Positions 36,942 through 48,419 of a stretch of 64,000 nucleotides of DNA are shown here, piece after piece (the first letter of the stretch is position 1; every line of letters starts with the position of its first letter). Origin of the DNA: Saururus chinensis. Taxonomy: Eukaryota; Streptophyta; Magnoliopsida; Piperales; Saururaceae. Position numbers and translations under genes: made by a program. The notes beneath the pieces are model-generated. The model was not told the DNA's origin, did no database searches, and saw nothing but the letters and a program-made list of their open reading frames with translations. The stretch spans positions 7,925,001 to 7,989,000 of the forward strand of contig CP141147.1 of NCBI GenBank assembly GCA_035235625.1, written 5' to 3'.

Positions 36942-39047
36942 TGTAATATCACGAATTTTCTCAGGTTTCAAAAATTAAACACATGGAAAATAAGGTGTTT
37001 GACCACTTGACATTATCATGAGAATAACTTACTAAATAGATAGAATTTATGGTTGAGACAAATGTGGTTAGAAAATAGATAGAAAGAGCTTCAAAATGCC
37101 CCCAATAACACACAAATCGGAGTTTGGATGAGGGAGTTACGACTGTTCGAAGTTGAACATATCATATAGAGCCCGTTTACCCGATTTAGACGTGTATTTG
37201 GCCTGTTTAAGTCATCTTGCGGGCATGGTTAATTAAAGTGATGGAAATTATGAAAAAAAAAAAGGCACAAGTAGCCAAAGCCCAACTTATAATGGGATTA
37301 GGAAAGCCCTGAATAGAAATATAGAAATACCCTTATGAGTAGACTGGCTTGCATTCGCATGAATGAAATTAACAGGCCAATGTGATACTTAAACCTTTAG
37401 AGAGGTCACGGACTTACTTGAGAATGGAGAGGACCATGTCCAATATGGGATAATTACCATAATGCCCATAGGTGCATTATGACCAGTTTTATAATATTTA
37501 ATCAGTTAACCCAATGAGGGTTAGGGCACGAGAGCTAGAACATTTCTAATATCATTATCGAGTTTGATTCTTGATATTATGATTTGCTTGGACCTGTGTG
37601 GGTCTATATTGTTTATGTTGTTCATTGTTTCAATGTTTACTATTGATATTATGGAAGTAATTTATCATTAGCTTAAGATTAATGAATGATTAATGAATGG
37701 GGTAGATAGCTTTTGATTGGGTGAGAACACCTAATCAAGATAAAGATTAAAATACCTTAGAGGGGTTTGAGACTAGTTGATAGAGTGAACAAATCCTTTG
37801 ACGTGACGATTTGCCTTGGTTGATGAATCGAGGGCAGTTTCGAGTTTCAACCCAAGTCTAGAAGGGACTAATAGGGTTTGGGACAGTCATCCAAAATCCT
37901 TGCTTAGTGATGGACAAGATAGGGTTCAAAATATTTTTTTCTGAGTCTTCGCTCTATTGAGGAGCTATTGATTTGGCCGTGTAGTTGCACCTCCCCGTTG
38001 GAGGGAGCTCTGCTTGAGCTAGGCTCACCACTGATCTATTGAGGATCATTTAGTATACACGCATTTGGATTAGTTGACATCCTGCTTGGTTGCTTCTCCC
38101 GCGACTTCTATTTCGGTGCAGTTGTGGGTCATGCCCTTCCACTCTGGTTAGGTCCTTTATGGGTTAGGATGGGTGATGGTACTTCCTGGTGAATTCCAGG
38201 ATCCTGGTGGATTCTAGGGTTTCATCATGGATCTACCTTTGAGGGTGGTTTATGGTGAGTGTATCATTTGTCACTTAAGTTGACATCTGATGTGTTTGTC
38301 TATCTTTGGGATTTGACGTGGATATTATATGATCAAGCAATGGTTCGAGGGATAATTAATAAGATTGTTTGTTATTGCTTGTTTAATTAGAACAAGTAGA
38401 ACGATTAAAGGATTTGCATAAAATGTAGGATGGTTGAAAATACTTGGGCATTGTATGTGTGATGCTATGCTTCTTAGGATTGTGTAGTTTTAGGCAGAAC
38501 TACGTATGGATCCGATCTTGTTGAAAACATTTGAGATGTTGTCTGATGAGTACGCATGCAACTAACATCGAGTGATATTGGCCCGATCCAAAAAATATTA
38601 ATTAATACTTTTGTTCTTTTGAAATGCTCCTTTTAGGGGAGGAGATGTTTTCTTGTTGTTTGGTCTTGTTTTATTGTAGGTTCTTAAGATGAGACGTTGC
38701 AAGATCAGGACGTCGGTGGGCGTTTGAGGATGACATTGCACTAGTGGGATCTATATTCTTACTTTTGCAAATTTGCAAGTAATTATAATTATTGGCGTGA
38801 GAGCCAACTTCACTTGGTTATTTATTTTAAGACAGATGAAAAACTTGTACTTATAGGGTTAACCTGCTATTTATTGAATTTTGACACTTGTAATAATATC
38901 ATATGTTTTGATATTTGTATTTGTGAACCCCAGTTATCAGGACCTGGATAATTATTTGATTGATTTGTTTCGTATTTAGAAAAAAATTATCGTGATTTAT
39001 CACATGTCCTTTATTTAAAAAGGGTTTTAAAAATCTGAGTCGTGACA
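36942..39047 (+). repeat. 3' LTR of the nested element
   Basis: It starts TGTAATATCACGAATTTTC and ends GAGTCGTGACA, directly before the CCAAG duplication. It is shorter than the 5' LTR, but both ends are present. Confidence 0.85.
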
Positions 39048-39052
39048 CCAAG

Positions 39053-39262
39053 ATGTATTTTTTACCACCTAAACTAGCTGTTCGCATTGTTCCTATAAGG
39101 TCCATGTGTATCAACTTCAATGGTTTCTTTGTTCTCATATGTTTTAGTTTTTTATGATGGAATTTTGACTGTTTACCCTTTTGACAAGCACCACATACAA
39201 AGCTTTCAAAATAGGGGCACCTTTGATGATCCATTCTTTTGTTATTTTTGTCAAATCTATGT
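39053..39262 (-). mobile_element. SIRE-like copia fossil, zinc-binding part of integrase
   Basis: The minus strand shows VCGACQKGKQSKFHHKK, then KPLKLIHMDLIGTMRTASLG, the copia pre-integrase and integrase N-terminal signature. It is the continuation of the copia at 29063-32639, separated from it by the nested element. Confidence 0.75.
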
Positions 39263-40362
39263 ATTGTGTACTAGAAATGGTTTGCCTAAGGGGAGAGGGA
39301 GGAATCCTAATCCCCCTGCCATCCTGATCCTCCACCATCACACTCCTCATGCCCTTGGGGATTGTCTAGAAGGAGATTAGCCATATTTTGCAACTACATG
39401 ACACGGTCCTTCTCAGGGGTTTGTTTTTGGATTAGTCTTGCACCACCAAAGCTAGAGTTCTTGCTGGAGTGTTTGCCTAGTGATTTTTGGCCAACTGCTT
39501 GCCTCCAAATTGCACCATTGCATCACAGGCTCATGCACAGTTGGGTATACCCACGGTCATACCAAGCCTTAGTTCATACCAGTCCAATGAACTTGTTGGT
39601 GTTCCTGCCATTGGAGTGGCTTAGAGAGTTACCTTCCTCCAAGGTCAACAACCTCTCCATCAAGGGTGAGGGTGGCATGGGAATGGCACTGTTGGATCCA
39701 ATGGAGGTCCAACTTCTTTGGGCCAACACCGTTGCCTTGCCCATTGCCACAATCACCAGAATTTCTTGCCACTCTAGACACTTGCCCCTCCACTCAGTGC
39801 AAGGGACAAATCTTTTCACCAATGGACAAAATCGCATCTCCAATAGGACATTCATCTCTTGCCACTGTCAACCGCCCTCACTATCAACTCCGGCATCCAC
39901 TATGGAGTGGGTGAAACTGGGCAACATGATTCTGTACAAGTCCTTTTTTTCCTACCATGTAGTACCCAGGATCCCCGACTATTTTGGTGTATGCATTGAC
40001 ATCATAGCAAAGGTTGCAGCTTTAGGGGTGAATTGGACATGTTGCCTTTGATTGGTGGCATCTAAAAATAGATGAAAGATAGTATTGTATTACAATATAC
40101 AACTGTTTATAGATACAAGTATGTATTTCCCATTGGGGAATACACAATAAATACAAGCATGTATTTCCCATTAGGGAAAGCACAAAGGGATGATGTAGTG
40201 ACACATGGATGGATGAGATGAAAAGAAGAGGGGAGTCCAGGATCCATGATATGGCATTGGAGGTAGGTGGTAGGATTGCCATTGTAGCAGGTGATGAGGT
40301 GTCCTGAATAGCTCCTGGCAAACTCATGGTGGGGGTAGAACCATGAGTTTGGAGCCTAACTG
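39263..40362 (-). mobile_element. Unclassified retroelement DNA with a short copia LTR-like end
   Basis: GC-moderate DNA at 39300-40030 has open frames on both strands, but none with a recognised domain. At about 40039-40200 the minus strand resembles a short copia LTR (TTGTATATTGTAATACAATA near its end, then GGCAACA). This fits the 3' end of the minus-strand copia whose RNase H lies at 40363-40573. Confidence 0.35.
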
Positions 40363-40573
40363 CTAAAACTGCTTGATGGAGAGAGGCTTGGTGAAGATGT
40401 CAGCCACCTGTTGAGCAGAGGGAGTATGCTTGACGTCTATCTTGCCGGCTAAAACTTGCTCGCGAACATAGTGATGATCAAGTTCGATATGCTTGGTCCG
40501 GGCGTGGAACATGGGGTTGGCCGAGACAGAGATGGCAGACTTGTTGTCACACCACAGGATGGGGGTGGACGGG
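40363..40573 (-). mobile_element. Ty1/copia fossil, RNase H C-terminal part
   Basis: Minus-strand translation includes WCDNKSAISVSANPMFHART and KHIELDHHYVREQVLAGKID, then QQVADIFTKPLS, the usual end of copia polyprotein. The rest of the same element lies right of the solo LTR, from 43736. Confidence 0.8.
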
Positions 40574-40578
40574 AGGGA

Positions 40579-43500
40579 TGTAATGACCTGGATTTTTCTG
40601 CGGTTTCTACTTTTTTTTTTGTGGAAAAGAAAAATCAAGTTGTTCATTATAATTACCTTGTATTTTGTTCCGTATATGTATGTATACGTGGTGTTACATT
40701 TGGAGCTCAAGAGTAAGTGGAGAGGTTTGTGTGTAAATTAAACCTTTAGCATGAAGAGAAGGTTTTGACGCGCAAAAAGGGGGTTTTGCACCTAAAATAT
40801 GCATTTGGCACATAAGTCGAGGCTTGGGTGCATAAAATAAAGCTTTGATGCATGGAGGGAGGCTTTCGTGCAAAAAAGCCAGGCCCGAAGTGTTTAATAG
40901 CATTTGGACGCAGTAGGGGAGGTGTGGCGCGTGTAGGGGAGCGGCAACATGTGAAAAAGGAGGCTGATGTGTAATTAATTAAAAAGTTTATAAATGAATA
41001 GTGGATCGTGGCTGAAAAGCCACGACCCATCTGTTCATTCCAGAAGCTCCAAAAAAAAACTCCAGTCTGTGAAGAAAATCAAGGGCTTTTCCAGACCCTC
41101 CGTCACGCCTCCTCCATTGTCGAAATCCACCATTTCTTATCGGATCTAGCTTCACCTGGTCACCACGAGTTTGGTAGTACCGACTAGAGCTGCTGCCGTC
41201 TCCTCTTTGCTGCTCCTCGCACTATCGGATTTCGGCCCGTTTTTCACTGTTTTGGCCATTTGGAGCGTCGGAGCATCGTTTGGCGACCACTGTGCACCAT
41301 TTTAGGCTAGCCACCACCTCTCCATCCCTCCTCCAGTCATAGGCTTCCTCCCCACTCCGTCCTTTCTCCTCTCCAGCCATCCCCCATCTGTCGATTCCCA
41401 TTTTGCACCCAGAAAACCCACTGACCGGGATAGCAAAAGTGCTGTCCGGTGGTCGCATGGCCTTGCTAGCGGCCGTGGCTGGCCACCGTCACCTTGTTTA
41501 TCCTCCTCCTCACCTCACTACCTTAACCCACACCCCTCTAGCTCTTATACAAGGGTTTCGGCCTCCGGAACCACGATTGCCGACCTCTACCTAGGACAGT
41601 TTTGGCTTCCAACGATTTGCCACGACGTCCGGTGACCGACAGTGGAGCTAGACACCGCACGGAATTTAGGTTTGCATATCAGCCCTTTTGGGCGTAGAGT
41701 CCACCCCCGACCACCTCTTGTACGTGTCGATGGGAGGCATGGAGATCGACGGGTGTTGAATTGGGACCGAACCATTCATTGCGTAAACTCCTGGCAAGCT
41801 TTCGTACAAAGGGGCAGCTCATTTTATAGAAAGCGATGCTTGGGTTTGCCGAATTTGCCACTAACGCCACCACAGTTGTGCGCCCCAACAACATTCATAC
41901 GCTCCGAAAGTGAGGTAGGGGGCTTTGAACTTGTAATTCCATCATAGCGTGCTGGTATGTTTGAATGCATGCTTGGGCCGATTTAATTACATGCTTCATA
42001 ATGCATAATGCTATGGATATCGCGTGTAATGGTATGATATTAGCTTATGCAAATGCTAATTAAATGACATGTTATCGGCTCAACAAATGGTGGATGTATA
42101 GGTTTGCATTGTAATTATTTGCATGCTAGTAGGATAATTTATTTGCATGCGTATGCAATGGTTTATGCATATGTTGGATGAGCTATAATCGTAAGTAGTG
42201 TTTGGTTAGATGTGTGTGGATTGACATGCGGAATGGTGGATGTTTATATCGATAGCATCGATATGTGTACGCTTGATGGGCTGAAATTAGTTTGGATTGG
42301 ATCAGGCTTTGATGCAATGAGGGGAAAACTTCAGGGTTCTCGGGGCAAACATATGTAGTTTTGAGTTTACTGGGAGACTTTATGATAGTATGATTTCAGA
42401 GGAAAATTACAAGAGCATAAAGTATTTAATTCAAACTGGAATGTTAAGTAAAACTAAAATGTTAACCTTGTGAGTTTGAGACTTTAGTAGTTCAATGGAT
42501 TAAGTTCCGTGGTTGAGCTAGCCGGTGATTAATCGGCTAAGCATTTCTCATGTCTAGCCATGGTGTGTATCCTGGGGGAGTTTGTTTGTGTGCTATATTT
42601 AAGCCGAGATGTTTGATGCTCTATTGAGAGCACTGTATGATTTTTCCCAAGAGTGGCACTGTATGAATTCTGCCCAAGAGTGGCACTGGCACTATAAGAC
42701 CCCTAAAGTGTGGGCAATTGTATGACCCTAATGTGTGGGCGTTTATGTTTGCGCCCTCAGGTAAGTAGTATCATGGAACTACTCTTACCTGTTTGATCCT
42801 GTGCCCCATGAGCATAGGTGTACCTTGCCTTCGGAAAAGTCCATGGCGTCTAGTACTCTCCGGAGGTTAAGGTGACACCCCAGTGATATTCTTTTCCATC
42901 GACGTTGGAGCTGATTAGCTTGATAATAAACTCTAGTTGTCGATCGTAAGTGTATGTGTTGAGTAAGACTTTAAGAGCAGGACTGTAAGTGTAAGAGTTT
43001 GAGTAAGACAATAAGTGTATGTATATGCGTAGGATTGTGTGGTAAGATGGGATGAACATGATTTTGTGTTATGTGTATGGTTATGTGCATCATATATTGA
43101 GAGACTTTGATTGTCATGTTTTGCTACTTCATGTTATGTTTCATGAATGAAGTTACATTTGGACGTACAAGTTCATTGGTTAGAAATCCTTTACTGGGTA
43201 TTTTCTAATGAGTATGAAAATACTCATTTCCCCTCTACTGAATTTCAGATCCTCCAGTGACTTCTGTGGGTCCCAGCACGAGAGCTTCGTAGGTGGGACT
43301 TAGTTTTGGAGGAGAGGATAGACTTACGGACTTCAGGTCAATTTTTTACTGTTCAGTTTCTTTTGTTTATTGGGCAAGTTGAGAGCTTATGCATGTATTA
43401 TTTTAGACTTGTATATGGACTATTTACATTTGGACTGTTATCGGACTTGTACTCGGCTATGCTTGGGAGATGTGTATTTAAGCACATGGCCATGGCATTT

Positions 43501-43730
43501 GTGATTTTACATTTGTTTGTTTGATCTCACGCCTGGGGTGATTAGTCGATGTGTTTTGATGATTTGAAAGAAAAATTCAAGTTGTGTAATTTTAAATTGA
43601 TTATGTGAGAAAGATAAAATGTTTTCATAAGTTTCGATTTTCGTCAATTTTCACAAATTACAGCCGTTATATTGCAAAATATTTTCATTAAATTTACTAG
43701 AAAATGGTTTGAAAAATCTAGGGCGTGACA
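40579..43730 (+). mobile_element. Long solo LTR (3.15 kb) inserted in copia
   Basis: It starts TGTAATGACCTGGATTTTTC and ends AAATCTAGGGCGTGACA, with a perfect 5-bp duplication AGGGA at 40574-40578 and 43731-43735. It separates the RNase H and RT parts of a minus-strand copia. Its 3' half is clearly related to the LTRs at 51122 and 53782 (GAGTGGCACT, GACCC..GTGTGGGC, GGAGGTTAAGGTGA), while its 5' half differs more. No coding domain was found. Confidence 0.9.
43196..43227 (+). other. Conserved alternative hairpins with GAAA tetraloop
   Basis: ATGAGTAT-GAAA-ATACTCAT (43208-43227) forms a perfect 8-bp stem with a GNRA-type loop. The upstream GGGTATTTTC (43196-43205) can instead pair over 10 positions with GAAAATACTC (43216-43225), with one G-T. 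The same arrangement recurs at 57847-57878 and, weakened, at 51642-51673. Confidence 0.6.
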
Positions 43731-43735
43731 AGGGA

Positions 43736-45195
43736 TACTCCAAGGAAGGTGAGGACCATGCGAGCCCAAGTAATCTCAGTGGACGTGTTAGAGAGAGCCC
43801 GATAATCGGCTTCAATAGAGGAGCGGGCCACTGTGTCTTGCTTCTTAGACTTCTAGAGAATGGGGTTGGGACCTAGGTAGAGGCAGTAACCGGAAATGGA
43901 CCGGCGATCAATGGGGTCACCTGCCCAATCAGAGTCGGAGATGACACAGAGGGCAAAGTTGCTGGGTTGGAGGATGAACCCATGAGCGAAGGTACCTTTG
44001 AGGTAGTGAAGAATTCTTTTGAATGCCATGTAGTGAGAGGTTGAGCGTTTGTGCATATGTTGGCACACATAATTGACATCATAGGCAAGGTCGGGATAGG
44101 TGGAGGTGAGGTATTGTAAGGCGTCAACAATGCTTTTGTAGTGAGAGGGGTCAGGAAAATGGGTCATGGGCTTTGAGGGGAGGTCGTTTGTAGGTGGTGG
44201 GGGTTGGGGATTCCTTACATTGGGACATGGAGGCACGAACAAGGATGTCAAGGGCATGTTGTGGTTGGGAGAGGAAGAGGCCTTGGGGGGTGCGGGTGAC
44301 TTCAATGCTGAGGAAGTGGTGGAGTCGCTAAGGTCTTTAATGGCAAAGGTGGAGTTGAGGAGGGAAATGACTTTGTGGATGTAGGGGGGATGGTTACCGG
44401 TGATGAGGATGTCATCGACGTAGAAGACAAAGATGGTGATGTGGGAGCCGTGGGTGTGAAGAAAAAGGGAGGTATCGGCATGACAAGAGGTGAAGCCAAG
44501 GGAGAGGAGGTAGGTGGAAAGGCAAAGGTACCAAGCTTGAGGGGCTTGTTTAAGGCTATAGAGGGCTTTGTGGAGGTGACAAACATGGTTGGGCCAAGTG
44601 ATATCATGGTAGCCGGGAGGTTGTTCCATGTAGAGTTCTTTGGAAATAGTGCTGTGAAGGAAGGCATTGGAGATGTGGAATTGCTTGATGGGCCAAGAGT
44701 GGGTGACGACAAGGCTGAGAAAAATCCGAACCATGTAAGGTTTGACTACGGGGCTAAACGTCTCATTGTAGTTGAGGCCTTCCTCTTGATGGAACCCTTT
44801 AGCAACAAAGCGGGCCTTTTAGCGAGAGATGGTCCCATTGGCATCACGTTTGACTTTGTAAGTCCATCGGCAACCAATGATATTGGAGGAGGGCGGGGAA
44901 CCACTAAGCTCTAAGTACCTTGGTTTTGGAGAGATTTAATCTCCTTATCCATAGTGGCACACCATTCGGGGATGGAGGAAGCAATTTTGAAGGAAGGGGG
45001 TTCGGTTTGGTGAGGAGAGAGAGTGAGAAGGGAGAAAGGGACACGAGGACATACTATCCCAGCTCTGCTACGAGTGATCATTGGGTGAGGTGGGGGAGAA
45101 GGGGGAGGGAGAGTGTGTTAGGGAGAGAAGTGGGGCCGGGAGAGGAGTGGGAGGGGGAGGAGAGGGAGAGGGAGTGGGCATGTTGTGGAGGCAAA
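43736..45195 (-). mobile_element. Ty1/copia fossil, RT and connection to integrase
   Basis: The minus strand shows QFHISNAFLHSTISKELYME, ALYSLKQAPQAWYLCLSTYL, the YVDD catalytic box, YLTSTYPDLAYDVNYVCQHM, and SDSDWAGDPIDRRSISGYCL over 43853-44734. A proline/serine-rich linker lies at about 45000-45190. It has several breaks. The 5' region (integrase, gag) is absent; at about 45195 the sequence changes abruptly to hAT DNA. Confidence 0.85.
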
Positions 45196-46496
45196 TGGGG
45201 GACATACTATCAAAAAGCTACTACTTCGAAGTGCAAGTTTTGTAGACTACTTTCTTAGATCAATGGCGAACAAAATATTAGGTTAGTACGATGAATATTG
45301 GGGTAATGTACCTATTACATATGACATTGCTTTGATTTTGGATCCAAGGTATAAGAGGAATTTATTGAAGTTCTTTTTGAGCCAACTACATGGGAAAGAG
45401 TTGGGGGATCTACGTTTTGAAAGGAGTTTGGTTGTGATGCAGTTGTTATTTGATCAATACAAGTCCAAGCTGGTTCCGGATGTGGTTACACTTTCTAGTG
45501 AGACATTAAATCCTTCGAATGAGGAAGAAGAAATTAAACAATGGATGGAAGCACAAGGATGTGCTGAAGACAATGACATTGGCAAAACTGAGTTGGAGTC
45601 GTACTTTGAAGCGAACTTAGAAAATAGGGATGCTGACTTGAACATCCCACTACAACAAAATGTCGTATTAGTGACGTAACTATAAGCGTCGCTAAAAACC
45701 TATACTTGCGACGCATAAACAATCGTCGCAAAAAAAAAACTATTAGCAACGACATTATTATACGTCGCTAATAGTAATGTATTACCGACGCTTAGTAAAA
45801 AGCGTTGCTAATACTAATGATATTAATGACACTTTATACAAACGTCGCTAAAATATATATTTTTTAATTAAAAAAGAAAAATAATCATAAATATTAATGA
45901 CGCTTACTTTAAGCGTCTCTAATAGTCCAACTATTAGCTACGCTAGGTACCTAGCGTCGCTAATAATAGGACTATTAGCGACATTTGAGACAAGCATCAC
46001 TAATAGTCCTGATATTAGTCATTAATTTAAAACAAAAAAATTACTAGCAACGTATAGAACTATACGTCACTACTATCTCTACTATTAGCGACGTATATGC
46101 TATACGTCGCTAATAGTATTTATTTTATTTTTTATTTTTAAAATAAAATAATTTATAAAAAAATCTTAAAAAATTTATAATTATTGTATGTCCCTCGCTC
46201 CCTCTCCTCTTTCTCCTCTTTAAATAAGCATTGTAAATAGTATTTGTAATAGCAACAGTTAATTATAAGCGTCGCAAATAGATTTATTAATTAATTTTAT
46301 TTAATAAATAATTTTTTTAAAAATTCATAAATAATATATATATTTTATTCAATATTCACTATTTGTATATATAATAAATAAATATTAAATTTTTAATAAA
46401 AAGTAGTGTTAATAATAGATTAAACTTTCACTATTTAGATATAATATATTTTATTTCTTAAATTTTCTTATAAATTTTAAAATATAATTTATAATA

Positions 46497-46882
46497 AAAG
46501 AGAGAAAGAAGAGAGGGATCGAAGAGAGAGAGAGAGAAAGGGAAGAATGAGAAGGAGGACAGAGAGGGTGAGGAGAGAGAGAGGGAAAGAGAGGAGAGGG
46601 AGATAGAGAGGAGAGGGGGGGGAGAGAGAGGGAAAGAGAGGAGAAAGAGAGAGAGAGAGAGGCGAGATAGAGAGAGGGAGGGAAAGAGAGGAGAGGGATA
46701 GAGAGAGAGGGAGGGATAGAGAGGAGAGGGAGAGAGAGGGGGGGAAAGAGAGGAGAGGGAGAGAGAGAGAGAGAGCGAAAAAGAGGAGAGGGAGAGAGAG
46801 AGAGGACAGGGGGGAGAGACAGAAAGAGAGGGAAAGAGAGGAGAGAGAGGAGGGGGAAGAGAGGGGAGGGGAGAGAGAGGGG
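46497..46882 (+). repeat. GA-rich purine block 1
   Basis: About 385 bp are almost entirely G and A on the plus strand (GAGAGAGGG and AAAGAGAGGAGAGGG words). Inside the CACTA it is followed by an AT-rich spacer at 46883-47065 containing an inverted AATAGCGATG / TGTCGCTATT pair. Confidence 0.9.
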
Positions 46883-47065
46883 AATTTTATTTTGATTTTT
46901 TAAAATTTTTTATTAATTTTTTTTATTTTATAAAATAAAAAAATAATTAAAATAAATTACTAATAGCGATGTATATTCATTTATGTCGCTATTAGTATTT
47001 ACTTTTTTTATTTTTTTATTTTCAAAATTAATTTTAAAATTTTTTAAAAATTATAAAAAAAATTA

Positions 47066-47544
47066 GAGGAGAGAGAGAGAGGGGAGAGAGGGAGGGAAAG
47101 AGAGGAGAGGGAGGGAAAGAGAGGAGAGGGAGAGAGAGAGGAGGGGGAAAGAGAGGAGAGGGAGAGAGAGAGAGAGAGGAGGGAAAGAGAGGAGAGGGAG
47201 AGAGAGGAGAGGGAGAGAGAGAGAGAGGAGGGGGAAAGATAGGAGAGGGAGAGAGAGAGGGAAAGAGAGGAGAGGGAGAGAGAGAGAGGGAGGGAAAGAG
47301 AGGAGAGGGAGAGAGAGAGAGAGAGGAGGGGAAAAGAGAGAGAGGGAGAGAGAGAGAGAGAGGGGAAAAGAGAGGAGAGGGAGCGAGAGAGAGAGAGAGA
47401 GAGGAGGGGGAAAGAGAGCAGAGGCAGAGAGAGAGAGGAGGGGGAAAGAGAGGAGAGGGAGAGAGAGAGAGAGAGGAGAGGGGGAGAGAGAGAAAGAGGG
47501 GAAAAGAGAGGAGGGGGAAAGAGAGGGGAGGGGGGAGAGAGAGG
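47066..47544 (+). repeat. GA-rich purine block 2
   Basis: About 480 bp of the same GAAAGAGAGGAGAGGGAGAG style. The spacer that follows (47545-47805) repeats the spacer after block 1, starting again with ATTTTATTTTGATTTTTTAA, so block plus spacer is a tandem module. Confidence 0.9.
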
Positions 47545-47805
47545 AATTTTATTTTGATTTTTTAAAATTTTTTATTAATTTTTTTTATTTTTTAAAATGA
47601 AAAAAATAATTAAAATAAATTACTAATAGCGACATATAGGAATATACGCCGCTATTAGTACATGTATTAGCGATGTATAGCAATATACGTCGCTAATACA
47701 TGTACTAATAGAGACGTATATTCCTATACGTTGTTATTAGTATTTACTTTTTTTATTTTCAAAATTAATTTTAAATTTTTTTAGAAATTATAAAAAAATA
47801 AAATT

Positions 47806-48240
47806 AGAGGAGAGAGAGAGGGAGGGAAAGAGAGGAGAGAGAGAGAGAGGGAGGGAAAGAGAGGAGAGGGAGAGGGAGAGGGAGGGAAAGAGAGGAGAGG
47901 GAGAGAGGGAGGGAGGGGAAGAGAGGAGAGGGAGAGAGAGGAGAGAGAGAGGGAAAGAGAGGAGAGGGGGAGAGAGAGAAAGAGAGGGAAAGAGAGGAGA
48001 GGGAGAGAGAGAGGAGGAGGAAAGAGAGGAGAGGGAGAGAGTGAGAGAGAGAGGAGGAGGAAAGAGAGGAGAGGGAGAGAGTGAGAGTGAGAGAGGAGGG
48101 GGAAAGAGAGGAGAGTGAGAGAGAGAGAGCGGGGAGGAGAGAGAGAGAGGAGTGGAGAGAGAGGAGGAGAGAGAGAAAGAGAGAGGGAGGAGGGGAGAGA
48201 GAGGGGAGGGAGGAGAGAGAGAGGAGGGGAAAGAGGAGAG
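47806..48240 (+). repeat. GA-rich purine block 3
   Basis: About 435 bp, preceded by AAATTATAAAAAAATAAAATTAG as block 2 is preceded by a near copy. It ends where TIR-like GCGTCGCAAA motifs resume at 48260. Confidence 0.9.
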
Positions 48241-48419
48241 TGTTTTTTCGATGCTTATTACTAAGCGTCGCAAACGATCGTAATTGGCGACGTTTAGTAA
48301 ATGTCGTAAATATAATACTTACGACGTTAGTTGAAATCGGCGTTAAAAGTGTCATTGTTGTGACGCTTATGTTAAGTGTCGCAAATTACGATCACTTGCG
48401 ACGCATACTATGTGCCACA

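Larger units (their letters stand above)
32645..39047 (+). mobile_element. Non-coding LTR element with very long LTRs, nested in copia
   Basis: It is flanked by a perfect 5-bp duplication, CCAAG, at 32640-32644 and 39048-39052. It has two direct LTRs (3.5 kb and 2.1 kb, the second shorter) and a 798-bp interior with no gag or pol. It is therefore non-autonomous, LARD-like but with the length in the LTRs. The LTRs agree at roughly 85% by eye, suggesting insertion several million years ago. The 3' LTR is preceded by a Ty3/gypsy-style tract (AAGGGGGGAAGA), so mobilisation by a gypsy element is likely. It sits in the integrase of the minus-strand SIRE-like copia. Confidence 0.85.

Noticed and set aside
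39362-40051. 229-codon plus-strand open frame
   Set aside because: It lies opposite minus-strand retroelement DNA, competing frames are open, and no protein family is recognised.
44166-44914. Plus-strand open frames opposite the copia RT
   Set aside because: They are antisense shadows of the minus-strand RT, whose motifs (YVDD, SDSDWAGD) are unmistakable.
47788-48355. Serine/leucine/proline open frames on the minus strand
   Set aside because: They are the translation of GA-block microsatellite (TCTCTC on the minus strand); several frames are open at once.
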